Shown piece by piece: positions 8,819-17,309 of a stretch of 64,000 nucleotides of DNA. The position numbers were made by a program, and so were the translations under genes. Numbering within the stretch: the stretch's first letter is position 1; every line of letters starts with the position of its first letter. The stretch spans positions 248,001-312,000 of the forward strand of contig NZ_CAJNBK010000006.1 of NCBI RefSeq assembly GCF_905220975.1, written 5' to 3'. This DNA comes from Paraburkholderia haematera (GTDB lineage: Bacteria > Pseudomonadota > Gammaproteobacteria > Burkholderiales > Burkholderiaceae). The notes under the pieces were generated by a model, which saw nothing but the letters and a program-made list of their open reading frames with translations, was not told the DNA's origin and did not search any database.

Positions 8819-10726
8819 ATGTACGACTTGCTGAAAACCATCGACGACCCGGCAGCCTTGCGCCGCCTCGATCGCCGCCAATTGCAACCGCTTGCCGACG
8901 AGTTGCGTGCTTTTGTGCTCGACAGCGTATCGCAGACGGGCGGCCATCTTTCGTCCAATCTCGGCACGGTCGAGTTGACCATTGCTCTGCACTACGTGTT
9001 CGACACGCCACGCGACCGGATCGTGTGGGACGTCGGCCATCAAACCTATCCGCACAAGATCCTGACCGGCCGCCGCGACAAGATGCACACGTTGCGTCAG
9101 CTCGGCGGCATCTCGGGCTTTCCGAAGCGCGACGAGTCGGAATACGACACCTTCGGCACCGCGCACTCCAGCACCTCGATTTCGGCCGCGCTCGGCATGG
9201 CGATCGCGAGCAAGCTGAAGGGCGAAAACCGCACGGGCATCGCCGTGATCGGCGACGGCGCGATGACGGCCGGCATGGCCTTTGAGGCGATGAACAACGC
9301 CGGCGTTGAAGATGACGTGCCGCTGCTGGTCATCCTCAACGACAACGACATGTCGATTTCGCCGCCGGTCGGCGCGCTCAATCGCCATCTGGCGCGCCTG
9401 ATGTCAGGCCGCTTCTACGCTGCCGCGCGTGCGGGCGTCGAACGCGTGCTGCGCGTGGCGCCGCCTATGCTCGATCTGGCGCGCAAGCTCGAAGAGCACG
9501 CGAAGGGCATGATCGTGCCGGCCACGCTCTTCGAAGAGTTCGGTTTCAACTACATCGGCCCGATCGACGGTCACGACCTCGATTCGCTGATCCCGACCCT
9601 GCAGAACATCAAGGAACTGCGCGGTCCGCAATTCCTGCACGTCGTGACGAAGAAGGGCCAGGGCTACAAGCTGGCTGAAGCCGATCCGGTGCTATACCAC
9701 GGTCCGGGCAAGTTCAATCCGGCCGAAGGCATCAAACCGGCCACCACGCCGTCGAAGAAAACCTACACGCAGGTGTTCGGCGAATGGCTGTGTGACGCGG
9801 CGGAACTGGACGCGCGCGTGATCGGTATCACGCCGGCCATGCGTGAAGGCTCGGGCATGGTCGAGTTCGAGAAGCGCTTCCCGGATCGCTATTTCGACGT
9901 CGGCATTGCCGAGCAGCACGCAGTGACGTTCGCCGGCGGTCTGGCCACGGACGGCATGAAGCCAGTGGTCGCGATCTACTCGACCTTCCTGCAACGCGCT
10001 TATGACCAGCTGATCCACGACGTCGCGCTGCAAAACCTGCCGGTGGTGTTCGCCATCGACCGCGCGGGTCTGGTCGGCGCGGACGGCGCCACGCACGCGG
10101 GCGCTTACGATCTGGCGTTTATGCGCTGCATTCCTAACATGACCGTGATGGCGCCATCGGACGAAAACGAATGCCGTCAGATGCTGTACACGGCGTTGCA
10201 ACAGCCGAACCCGACGGCAGTGCGCTATCCGCGCGGCGCCGGCACAGGCGTGGCAACCGTCAAGCAAATGACGGCGCTGCCGCTTGGCAAGGGCGAGGTT
10301 CGTCGCGAAACGTCGCAACCGGCCGGCAAGCGGATTGCGATTCTGGCATTCGGCACGATGGTTGCGCCGTCGCTGGCGGCTGCTGAGCAACTGGACGCCA
10401 CGGTGGCTAACATGCGCTTCGTGAAGCCGCTGGACGCCGAACTGGTCCGCCAGTTGGCCGAAACGCACGACGCCATCGTCACCGTCGAAGAGGGCTGCGT
10501 GATGGGCGGCGCGGGTTCGGCTTGCGTCGAAGCCCTGCTTGAGAGTGGGGTTATGCGGCCCGTACTACAATTGGGCCTTCCGGATCGCTTCATCGATCAC
10601 GGGGATCCGGCCAAGCTGCTCGCCGCGTGTGGTCTCGACGCCGCAGGCATCGCCAAGTCGATTCGCGAACGCTTTCTTTCCAGCGGCGCGGTCGCCGGTC
10701 AATCCTCGGTGAAGCGCGTCGCTTAA
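8819..10726 (+). CDS. dxs: 1-deoxy-D-xylulose-5-phosphate synthase
   Basis: First enzyme of the MEP isoprenoid pathway: joins pyruvate and glyceraldehyde-3-phosphate using thiamine diphosphate. It contains the conserved GGHLSSNLG near residue 41, the ThDP motif [15 protein letters not shown]...NDND from about residue 145, the transketolase pyrimidine-binding domain ([15 protein letters not shown]) and a C-terminal transketolase domain. The start at 8819 (MYDLLKTID) gives 635 residues, the length I expect for this family. An in-frame ATG at 8774 with GGGG upstream would add 15 unconserved residues. Last gene of the xseB-ispA-dxs cluster. Confidence 0.95.
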   Translation: MYDLLKTIDDPAALRRLDRRQLQPLADELRAFVLDSVSQTGGHLSSNLGTVELTIALHYVFDTPRDRIVWDVGHQTYPHKILTGRRDKMHTLRQLGGISGFPKRDESEYDTFGTAHSSTSISAALGMAIASKLKGENRTGIAVIGDGAMTAGMAFEAMNNAGVEDDVPLLVILNDNDMSISPPVGALNRHLARLMSGRFYAAARAGVERVLRVAPPMLDLARKLEEHAKGMIVPATLFEEFGFNYIGPIDGHDLDSLIPTLQNIKELRGPQFLHVVTKKGQGYKLAEADPVLYHGPGKFNPAEGIKPATTPSKKTYTQVFGEWLCDAAELDARVIGITPAMREGSGMVEFEKRFPDRYFDVGIAEQHAVTFAGGLATDGMKPVVAIYSTFLQRAYDQLIHDVALQNLPVVFAIDRAGLVGADGATHAGAYDLAFMRCIPNMTVMAPSDENECRQMLYTALQQPNPTAVRYPRGAGTGVATVKQMTALPLGKGEVRRETSQPAGKRIAILAFGTMVAPSLAAAEQLDATVANMRFVKPLDAELVRQLAETHDAIVTVEEGCVMGGAGSACVEALLESGVMRPVLQLGLPDRFIDHGDPAKLLAACGLDAAGIAKSIRERFLSSGAVAGQSSVKRVA

Positions 10727-11043
10727 CGGCGTTGCGTGGCTGTGTCGATTGACTGAGTCGTTCAGCTGCTCCGCCGTGCGCTGTGCCGCGGCTATGGCGG
10801 CCATAGCAATCTCCAACTTGAATCGATGGGCCTTCGGGTCCATCATCCAACGCCGGCAGGGGCCGGCGTTCGCCGTTGCGTGCCCTGATTCGCTCGGCTG
10901 CTGAGCGCCCCCAGATCTGTCGCTTTGCGACACTCCCACACGGGGCGTTCCCCCAATCCCCAAAAGGGACTCCCTTCGGGGCGGGATTTCCCGCGGAGCT
11001 GAAAACGTGGGACGGCCCGGCGTTTTCTTGAAAGGACAAGAAT
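10727..11043 (+). other. Gene-free 317 bp between dxs and folE2, with hairpins
   Basis: A perfect 9-bp hairpin (AACGCCGGC/GCCGGCGTT, about 10850-10871) is preceded by a weaker one with a TTCG loop; together they may end the dxs transcript, though no T-run follows. A further small stem (GCGGGA/TCCCGC) lies near 10982-10995, shortly before folE2. I see no coding potential and no riboswitch I can name. Confidence 0.5.
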
Positions 11044-11850
11044 ATGAACCAGATGAACCCCGCCTTTGTGATGCCCGACGTGCAGAGCACGCCCGATACG
11101 CGTCAGATTCCGATTCAACGAGTCGGCGTCAAGGGTGTGCGTCATCCGTTGACGGTGCGCACGCAAGGCGGCGAAGTGCAGCCTTCTGTGGGCACGTGGA
11201 ATCTCGACGTGCATCTGCCTGCCGATCAGAAGGGCACGCACATGTCGCGCTTCGTCGCGCTGCTGGAAGAGAACAAGGCCCCGCTCGAGGCGGCCACGTT
11301 CCGCACCATGCTCGCCGCGATGCTCGAAAAGCTCGAGGCCGAGGCGGGTCGTATTGAAGTGTCGTTCCCGTACTTCGTGAATAAGACCGCGCCGGTGTCG
11401 GGTGTACAAAGTCTGCTGGACTACGAAGTGACGTTGACAGGCGAGACTCGCAACGGTGCGACACGTCTGTTCCTTAAAGTACTGGTGCCGGTCACGAGCC
11501 TGTGCCCATGCTCGAAGAAGATTTCGCAGTACGGTGCGCACAACCAGCGTTCTCACGTCACGATCAACGCCGAGCTGGCGGACGACGTGGCAGTGGAAGA
11601 GTTGGTTCGTATCGCTGAAGAAGAAGCGTCGTGCGAACTGTGGGGCTTGCTGAAGCGTCCGGATGAAAAGTTCGTCACCGAGCGTGCCTACGAAAATCCG
11701 AAATTCGTCGAAGACCTGGTGCGTGATGTTGCCCAGCGTCTGAATGCGGACGAGCGTATTGTTGCCTATGAACTCGAAGCTGAGAACTTCGAATCGATTC
11801 ACAATCACAGCGCGTATGCAGTGATCGAGCGGGATAAACGGGCGGCGTGA
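11044..11850 (+). CDS. folE2: GTP cyclohydrolase FolE2 (type IB)
   Basis: Converts GTP to 7,8-dihydroneopterin triphosphate, the first step of folate synthesis, with a metal-flexible active site instead of the zinc site of FolE. The 268-residue protein has the family signatures KGTHMSRF near residue 61 and SLCPCSK...GAHNQRS near residues 150-170, including the conserved metal-ligand Cys. The start ATG at 11044 has AAAGGA 8 nt upstream. In other bacteria folE2 is often induced by zinc limitation through Zur; I see no convincing Zur box here. It may be the housekeeping enzyme, since folE is absent from the window. Confidence 0.95.
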   Translation: MNQMNPAFVMPDVQSTPDTRQIPIQRVGVKGVRHPLTVRTQGGEVQPSVGTWNLDVHLPADQKGTHMSRFVALLEENKAPLEAATFRTMLAAMLEKLEAEAGRIEVSFPYFVNKTAPVSGVQSLLDYEVTLTGETRNGATRLFLKVLVPVTSLCPCSKKISQYGAHNQRSHVTINAELADDVAVEELVRIAEEEASCELWGLLKRPDEKFVTERAYENPKFVEDLVRDVAQRLNADERIVAYELEAENFESIHNHSAYAVIERDKRAA

Positions 11851-11875
11851 TTGGCGTGTTCGAGATCGCTTGAAT

Positions 11876-11904
11876 GAAAAAGCCGCTCAAAGAGCGGCTT
11901 TTTT
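11876..11904. terminator. Bidirectional terminator between folE2 and tsaD
   Basis: AAGCCGCTC at 11880-11888 pairs with GAGCGGCTT at 11892-11900. An A-tract precedes it and a T-tract follows, so it can serve both convergent genes. Confidence 0.9.
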
Positions 11905-11924
11905 ACGCCATCAGGTCGCGACGC

Positions 11925-12953
11925 TCAGCGTGCGAGGGACGTCAGATCCCAGCGCGGCTTCACCGTGAACGCATAGTCTTTACCCGACTGATCGGGCCAG
12001 CGTTGCAATCGCAAAGCGCCGGCCAACGCGATCATCGCGCCGTTGTCCGTACACAGCGACAGGTCCGGGTAGTGCACGAAAAAATTGCGTTTCTTCGCCG
12101 CGGCAGAAAGCGCCTCGCGCAGTTGCCGGTTCGCACCGACGCCACCCGCGACGACCAGCCGGTTGAGCCTGGTTCTTTTGAGCGCGGCCAGTGATTTCGC
12201 CGCGAGCACTTCCACGGCCGCGTCGACGAAACCGCGCGCCAGATCGGCTTTCGCCTGCTCGCAGATATTCGCGCCGCCCAGCTTTTTGGCATGCGTGAGG
12301 ACGGCGGTTTTCAGGCCGCTGAAGCTGAAGTCGAGGTCACCGGAATGCAGCATCGGGCGCGGCAGGACGACTGCGCCAGGGGTGCCGAATTCAGCCATCC
12401 GCGACACTTCCGGGCCGCCCGGATAACCTAGGCCCAGGAGCTTGGCGGTTTTGTCGAAAGCTTCGCCGGCGGCGTCGTCCAGCGTTTCTCCGAGCGTCTC
12501 GTAGACGCCCACATCCGTCACACGCATCAGTTGCGTATGGCCGCCTGACACCAGCAGGGCGACGAACGGAAACGGCGGCGGCTCGTCCACCAGCAGCGGC
12601 GACAGCAGGTGCCCTTCGAGATGGTGGATGCCGATGGTCGGCTTGTCCCATGCCATGGCCAGCGAATTGGCGACGCTCGCGCCGACCAGCAGCGCGCCCG
12701 CGAGGCCTGGGCCCTGCGTATAGGCGATCGCGTCGATGTCGCTGCGCGCCGCACCGGCGCGCTCCATCACCTCTTCGAGCAGCGGCAGTGCGCGCCGGAT
12801 ATGGTCGCGTGACGCCAACTCCGGCACCACGCCGCCGTATTCCCGGTGCATCGCAATTTGCGAATGCAGCGCGTGCGCGAGCAGGCCGCGCTCTGTGTCG
12901 TAGAGCGCGAGACCGGTTTCGTCGCAGGAGCTTTCGATGCCGAGAACGAGCAT
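11925..12953 (-). CDS. tsaD: tRNA N6-threonylcarbamoyladenosine synthase subunit TsaD
   Basis: Transfers the threonylcarbamoyl group to A37 of ANN-decoding tRNAs, working with TsaB, TsaC and TsaE. The 342-residue ASKHA-fold protein begins [13 protein letters not shown] and carries the iron-binding HLEGH near residues 111-115. It also has VSGGHTQL and the C-terminal [10 protein letters not shown], all hallmarks of the family. ATG at 12953 gives the normal length; longer reading frames upstream have no family support. No strong SD is visible. It is divergent from the flavoprotein gene, separated by 121 bp. The nearby tRNA with a CAU anticodon reads ANN codons, so it would be a TsaD substrate. 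Confidence 0.96.
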   Translation of the reverse strand: MLVLGIESSCDETGLALYDTERGLLAHALHSQIAMHREYGGVVPELASRDHIRRALPLLEEVMERAGAARSDIDAIAYTQGPGLAGALLVGASVANSLAMAWDKPTIGIHHLEGHLLSPLLVDEPPPFPFVALLVSGGHTQLMRVTDVGVYETLGETLDDAAGEAFDKTAKLLGLGYPGGPEVSRMAEFGTPGAVVLPRPMLHSGDLDFSFSGLKTAVLTHAKKLGGANICEQAKADLARGFVDAAVEVLAAKSLAALKRTRLNRLVVAGGVGANRQLREALSAAAKKRNFFVHYPDLSLCTDNGAMIALAGALRLQRWPDQSGKDYAFTVKPRWDLTSLAR

Positions 12954-13060
12954 GATGGGTGGTTTGAGCGGGCGCGCGAGTGAAGCCACTCCCGCTCCAA
13001 AAAGTGGAGAGGCAAGCCTCAAAGTATAGCAGCGCGGATAGTGTGCCGCAGACGCGCGGG

Positions 13061-13066
13061 TACAAT
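13061..13066 (+). promoter_or_regulatory. -10 element TACAAT very close to a start codon
   Basis: TACAAT ends 8 nt before the ATG at 13075, so the predicted transcript would begin at or just before the start codon (leaderless or nearly so). No good -35 is seen at 16-18 bp, which limits confidence. Confidence 0.35.
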
Positions 13067-13074
13067 GCGGCCCC

Positions 13075-14292
13075 ATGGAATCCTTCGATATCGCAGTGAT
13101 CGGCGCGGGCGCGGCCGGCATGATGTGCGCGGCCGTGGCCGGGCAACTCGGCCGTCGCGTGGTGCTGATCGACCACTCGCAGCGTCTCGCGGAAAAAATC
13201 CGCATTTCCGGCGGTGGCCGGTGCAACTTCACGAATCTGTACGCCGGACCGGCCAATTACCTGTCGGCCAACCCCCATTTCTGCCGTTCAGCGCTGGCGC
13301 GTTATACGCCGCGTGACTTCATGGCGCTCCTCAAGCGCCATCACGTGACGTGGCACGAGAAGCACAAGGGGCAGTTGTTTTGCGATCAGTCGAGCGACGC
13401 GGTCATCAACGTACTGAAGAACGAATGCGACGCGGGCCGCATTGCGTGGCGCACGCCGCTCGCGGTCGAGGAGGTGCGGCATGACGCCGAGGGACGGTTC
13501 ACGCTGGACACCCACTCGGGCCCGATCGCAGCCCGCGCGCTCGTGGTGGCGACCGGCGGCCTGTCGATTCCCAAGATTGGCGCCACCGATTTCGCCTATC
13601 GCCTCGCCAAACAATTCGGCCACAAGCTGATCGACACTCGCCCCGCGCTGGTCCCGCTGACCTTCGCCCCGGCCGACTGGGAGCCGTTCTCGGCGCTCTC
13701 CGGCGCGTCACTCGAAGTGCAACTGGCGACCGGCAACAAGAAGACCGGCGCCGAGTTCAACGAAGACCTGCTGCTCACGCACCGCGGCCTGTCGGGCCCG
13801 GGGGTTCTGCAGATATCGAGCTACTGGCAGCCCGGCGAGCCGATTCACATCAATCTGCTGCCCGAGCGGGACGCCACGACCGCCTTGCTGGAAGCCAAAA
13901 CCGGCACCAGGCGCCAGATCGCCAATCTGCTTTCGGAATGGGTGCCGCAACGGCTCGCCCACGTCTGGCTTGAAACCCATCAGATTCCCGCCGAGGCGCG
14001 CGTGGCCGATCTGCCGGACAAGACACTGCGCCGCGTCGGTGAAGCGTTGTCGCGCTGGACGCTCACCCCGAACGGCACCGAAGGCTACCGCAAGGCCGAA
14101 GTGACGCGCGGCGGTATCGACACGCGCGACCTGTCGTCGGCGACGATGATGAGCAGCCGCACACCGGGTTTGTACTTCATCGGAGAGGCGGTCGACGTGA
14201 CCGGCTGGCTCGGCGGCTACAACTTCCAATGGGCCTGGGCCTCCGGCGTGGCAGCCGGCCAGGCGTGCTCGGAGTACGTTTTAGGGGCTTGA
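13075..14292 (+). CDS. BaiN/HI0933-family NAD(P)/FAD-dependent oxidoreductase
   Basis: Flavoprotein of 405 residues with an N-terminal FAD motif [10 protein letters not shown] near residue 10, followed by the family signature [15 protein letters not shown] near residues 41-55. A C-terminal [14 protein letters not shown] motif closes the FAD domain. The family (E. coli YhiN, clostridial BaiN) reduces or oxidises bulky ring substrates, but the E. coli-type members have no settled role. Divergent from tsaD. No SD is apparent before the ATG, consistent with the close -10 element. The following rpsU has its own promoter, so this gene is probably monocistronic. Confidence 0.85.
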   Translation: MESFDIAVIGAGAAGMMCAAVAGQLGRRVVLIDHSQRLAEKIRISGGGRCNFTNLYAGPANYLSANPHFCRSALARYTPRDFMALLKRHHVTWHEKHKGQLFCDQSSDAVINVLKNECDAGRIAWRTPLAVEEVRHDAEGRFTLDTHSGPIAARALVVATGGLSIPKIGATDFAYRLAKQFGHKLIDTRPALVPLTFAPADWEPFSALSGASLEVQLATGNKKTGAEFNEDLLLTHRGLSGPGVLQISSYWQPGEPIHINLLPERDATTALLEAKTGTRRQIANLLSEWVPQRLAHVWLETHQIPAEARVADLPDKTLRRVGEALSRWTLTPNGTEGYRKAEVTRGGIDTRDLSSATMMSSRTPGLYFIGEAVDVTGWLGGYNFQWAWASGVAAGQACSEYVLGA

Positions 14293-14319
14293 CGGCGCAT
14301 TAGCTTTGTGAGAAAGCTC

Positions 14320-14328
14320 TGCTATACT
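14320..14328 (+). promoter_or_regulatory. Extended -10 promoter of rpsU
   Basis: TGC immediately precedes TATACT (14323-14328), an extended -10 element. It lies 32 bp before the rpsU start. No clear -35 is present, as expected for extended -10 promoters. Confidence 0.6.
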
Positions 14329-14360
14329 CCTGAACCTTTACAGCGTTCCGTTATTGAAAA

Positions 14361-14573
14361 ATGACGACTGTCCACGTAAAAGACAACGAGCCGTTTGAAG
14401 TTGCCATGCGCCGCTTCAAGCGCACGATGGAGAAAAACGGGCTGCTAACGGAACTTCGCGCTCGCGAGTTTTACGAAAAGCCTACGGCCGAGCGCAAGCG
14501 CAAGAAGGCGGCTGCGGTTAAGCGTCATTTCAAGCGTCTGCGTGGCCAGATGCTGCCAAAGAAGTTCTACTGA
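14361..14573 (+). CDS. rpsU: 30S ribosomal protein S21
   Basis: Basic 70-residue protein of the small ribosomal subunit that helps base-pairing between the mRNA SD and 16S rRNA. The sequence [21 protein letters not shown] and the Lys/Arg-rich C-terminus ending [10 protein letters not shown] are typical S21. It heads the macromolecular-synthesis order rpsU-yqeY-dnaG-rpoD, with its own extended -10 promoter. The 250-bp gap before yqeY suggests that downstream genes are only partly co-transcribed with it. Confidence 0.97.
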   Translation: MTTVHVKDNEPFEVAMRRFKRTMEKNGLLTELRAREFYEKPTAERKRKKAAAVKRHFKRLRGQMLPKKFY

Positions 14574-14822
14574 TTCTGGCGTTGCCGCGGTTCCCTTTGA
14601 ACGGAGCGGCGACATCCAACGGTGACGGCCCAACTGGTGCCGTCGCGGAAAACACGGCCCTCCGGGCCAGCCGGCAGGGTCGCATCCACTACGCAAAATC
14701 GCGCCAACCCGCTTGAGGAAGCAGTCCCAAGCGGGCGTTTGTGCTGGATGCAGCGCGTTGATGCAGGGTATGGGTACGGTTAGCCGGCCGGTTTTTAAAT
14801 TTTCAACGCATTCAGGTGAGTG

Positions 14823-15269
14823 ATGAGTCTCAAGGACCAGATCAACGACGATATGAAAGCGGCCATGCGGGCGCGCGAGACCGAGCGTCTCGGCACGATC
14901 CGTTTGCTGCTCGCCGCGGTCAAGCAGCGCGAAGTCGACGAACGCGTCACCCTTGACGACGCGGCGATCACCGCCGTCATCGACAAGATGATCAAGCAGC
15001 GCAAAGACTCGATCAGCCAGTTCGAAGCCGCTGGCCGTACGGATCTCGCCGACAAGGAAAAGGCCGAACTGGCTATTCTGTCCGCCTATATGCCGGCGCA
15101 GATGTCCGAAGCGGAGATCGTTGCTGAAGTTCAGGCCGCGGTCGCGCAAACTGGCGCCGCCGGCCCGCAGGACATGGGCAAGGTGATGGGCGTGCTCAAG
15201 CCGAAGCTGGCCGGCCGTGCCGACATGACCGCTGTCTCGGCACAAGTCAAAGCCGCGCTCGCGAAGTAA
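14823..15269 (+). CDS. yqeY: GatB/YqeY domain protein
   Basis: Protein of 148 residues consisting of the two YqeY helical domains. The C-terminal part (GPQDMGKVMGVLKPKLAGRADM) resembles the tail domain of GatB, the amidotransferase subunit that recognises tRNA. Its own role is unproven, though placement between rpsU and dnaG is conserved in many proteobacteria. ATG at 14823 is preferred over the overlapping GTG at 14820 because AGGTGAG lies just upstream. The gene is followed by a strong hairpin before dnaG. Confidence 0.9.
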   Translation: MSLKDQINDDMKAAMRARETERLGTIRLLLAAVKQREVDERVTLDDAAITAVIDKMIKQRKDSISQFEAAGRTDLADKEKAELAILSAYMPAQMSEAEIVAEVQAAVAQTGAAGPQDMGKVMGVLKPKLAGRADMTAVSAQVKAALAK

Positions 15270-15285
15270 CTCCCGTATTTCCGGT

Positions 15286-15330
15286 CTGTGCGCGCCGTTG
15301 CTTGACGGCGCGCACAGCCTTGAGTTTTTT
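15286..15330 (+). terminator. Terminator or attenuator between yqeY and dnaG
   Basis: CTGTGCGCGCCGT (15286-15298) and ACGGCGCGCACAG (15305-15317) form a perfect 13-bp stem, followed after 7 nt by TTTTTT ending at 15330. dnaG starts only 18 bp later. This parallels the terminator known ahead of dnaG in the E. coli operon, which limits primase expression. Confidence 0.8.
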
Positions 15331-15347
15331 AGGTAGCGTCATTCACT

Positions 15348-17216
15348 GTGATTCCACCGTCATTCCTGCAGGACCTGCTCAACCGCGTCGATATCGTCGA
15401 CGTGGTCGGCCGGTATGTGCAGTTGAAAAAGGGCGGCGCGAACTTCATGGGGCTGTGCCCGTTTCACAACGAGAAAAGCCCTTCGTTTACGGTTAGTCCG
15501 ACTAAGCAGTTCTATCACTGCTTCGGCTGCGGCGCGCATGGTACGGCGATCGGCTTCCTGATGGAGCACGTCGGTTCCACGTTCCCGGAGGCGGTCAACG
15601 AACTCGCGCAATCGGTCGGGTTGACCGTGCCGAACGAGCCTTCCCCGGGATATGGCGGCGGTGGCTCCGGCGGGTATTCGCCGGCCGCGTCCAAGGCGGT
15701 GACCACGGCGCTGTCCGATGTCATGCAAACCGCATGCGACTACTACCGCAAGCAGCTACGCGGCGCGCCGGTTGCAATCCAGTATCTGAAGAAACGCGGC
15801 CTGACCGGCGAGATTGCCGCCCGCTTCGGCCTTGGCTATGCACCGGACGGCTGGCAGAACCTCGAGCCCGCATTCCCCAACTATCGGGACGACTCACTGG
15901 TCGAGTCGGGGCTTGTGATCGTCAGCGAAAAGTCGGATGCACAAGGTCAGAACCGCCGATACGACCGCTTTCGCGAGCGGATCATGTTCCCGATACGCAA
16001 TGTGAAGGGGCAGGTGATCGGCTTCGGCGGGCGCGTGCTGGACGGCGGCGAGCCGAAATATTTGAATTCGCCGGAAACGCCTCTATTTAACAAAGGCAGC
16101 GAGCTGTACGGGCTGTTCGAGGCGCGTCTGGCCATTCGCGAACAGCACTACGTGCTGGTGGTCGAAGGCTACATGGATGTGGTCGCGCTGGCCCAATTGG
16201 GGTTCCAGAACGCGGTTGCCACGCTCGGGACGGCCTGTACACCGATTCATGTGCAGAAACTGATGCGCCAGACCGATACGGTTATCTTCAGTTTCGACGG
16301 CGATTCGGCAGGGCGCCGCGCCGCGCGCCGGGCGCTGGATGCCTGCCTGCCGCATGCGGCGGACAACCGGACCATCCGGTTCCTGTTTCTGCCGACCGAG
16401 CACGATCCGGACAGCTATGTGCGCGAATTCGGCACCGAAGCGTTCGCCGAGCAGGTCGAGCGTGCCATGCCGCTGTCGCAGTTCATGCTGAACGAGGTGC
16501 TGACCGGCAAGGAGCTGGACCAGCCGGAAGGCCGCGCCCGCGCGCTGTTCGACGCGAAACCACTGCTGCAGCAACTGCCGGCCAATGCGCTGCGCGCGCA
16601 GATCATGCATATGTTCGCCGACCGGCTCGATGTGCCGTTCGACGAAGTGGCCGCCTTATGCGAGGTCGACGCCCGGATTGCAGCGGCTGCCCGATCGGCT
16701 CCGGCCCGCAAGGACCGGCGGAGTGTGACCGGGATCGAAGAAAAGACACTGCGCAATCTGGTGATGTATCCGCGGACGGTGGCCGTGCTCGACGAGGAAG
16801 CCGAGCAGGCGCTTCTGAGCGTCACGCGGCACGGTGAGCTGTTCGAAGAAGTGACGACGCATGCGCGTGCGCTGGGCGATTCGGCGGAGTTTCAGTTGCT
16901 GTCCGACCTATTGCGAAACGGCGCGAATGCCCCAACTTTCGAGGAAATCTTTCGCAAAATTCTAGACTATGATGAAAATGTCCGGGATTTGCTGCTGAAG
17001 GACCCGGAGGATGCGACCGTCATCGAGGAGCGGCGCGAGCAGGAACGGATCGTGGGAGAGGAACTGAAAGCGGCGATTCTGAAGATGCGATACGACGCTT
17101 ACTGTGATCGTCTCGAGCAGCTTTCGCGGCAATCCCGGCACACGCCGGAGGAGTTTGCGGAGCTGACGGGGCTGAATCAGAAGCGGGCTGAGATGAAGCG
17201 CCAGCTCGGGCTGTAA
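15348..17216 (+). CDS. dnaG: DNA primase
   Basis: Makes RNA primers for replication with the DnaB helicase. The 622-residue protein has the N-terminal CHC2 zinc-binding domain with Cys37, His40, Cys58 and Cys61. Next is the TOPRIM catalytic core with VVEGYMDVVAL near residue 270 and FSFDGDSAGRRAA near 315, then the C-terminal DnaB-interaction domain. A Gly-rich linker (GYGGGGSGGYSP, about 100-112) separates zinc and catalytic domains. The start is GTG at 15348, a weak initiation codon that, with the terminator just upstream, would keep primase scarce. Next gene is rpoD, 93 bp downstream. Confidence 0.97.
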   Translation: MIPPSFLQDLLNRVDIVDVVGRYVQLKKGGANFMGLCPFHNEKSPSFTVSPTKQFYHCFGCGAHGTAIGFLMEHVGSTFPEAVNELAQSVGLTVPNEPSPGYGGGGSGGYSPAASKAVTTALSDVMQTACDYYRKQLRGAPVAIQYLKKRGLTGEIAARFGLGYAPDGWQNLEPAFPNYRDDSLVESGLVIVSEKSDAQGQNRRYDRFRERIMFPIRNVKGQVIGFGGRVLDGGEPKYLNSPETPLFNKGSELYGLFEARLAIREQHYVLVVEGYMDVVALAQLGFQNAVATLGTACTPIHVQKLMRQTDTVIFSFDGDSAGRRAARRALDACLPHAADNRTIRFLFLPTEHDPDSYVREFGTEAFAEQVERAMPLSQFMLNEVLTGKELDQPEGRARALFDAKPLLQQLPANALRAQIMHMFADRLDVPFDEVAALCEVDARIAAAARSAPARKDRRSVTGIEEKTLRNLVMYPRTVAVLDEEAEQALLSVTRHGELFEEVTTHARALGDSAEFQLLSDLLRNGANAPTFEEIFRKILDYDENVRDLLLKDPEDATVIEERREQERIVGEELKAAILKMRYDAYCDRLEQLSRQSRHTPEEFAELTGLNQKRAEMKRQLGL

Positions 17217-17237
17217 GCGGGATGGCAGGAACCTGGA

Positions 17238-17246
17238 TGCTATAAT
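17238..17246 (+). promoter_or_regulatory. Extended -10 promoter of rpoD
   Basis: TGC followed by the perfect consensus TATAAT (17241-17246) lies 64 bp upstream of the rpoD ATG and just after the dnaG stop codon. No -35 match at the expected distance. Confidence 0.7.
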
Positions 17247-17309
17247 AAAAGGTTTCTAGCGGTTTGTTTTTTCAATGGTTTTCCTAGCAAAGGCGAAAAG
17301 GCGATTGCG

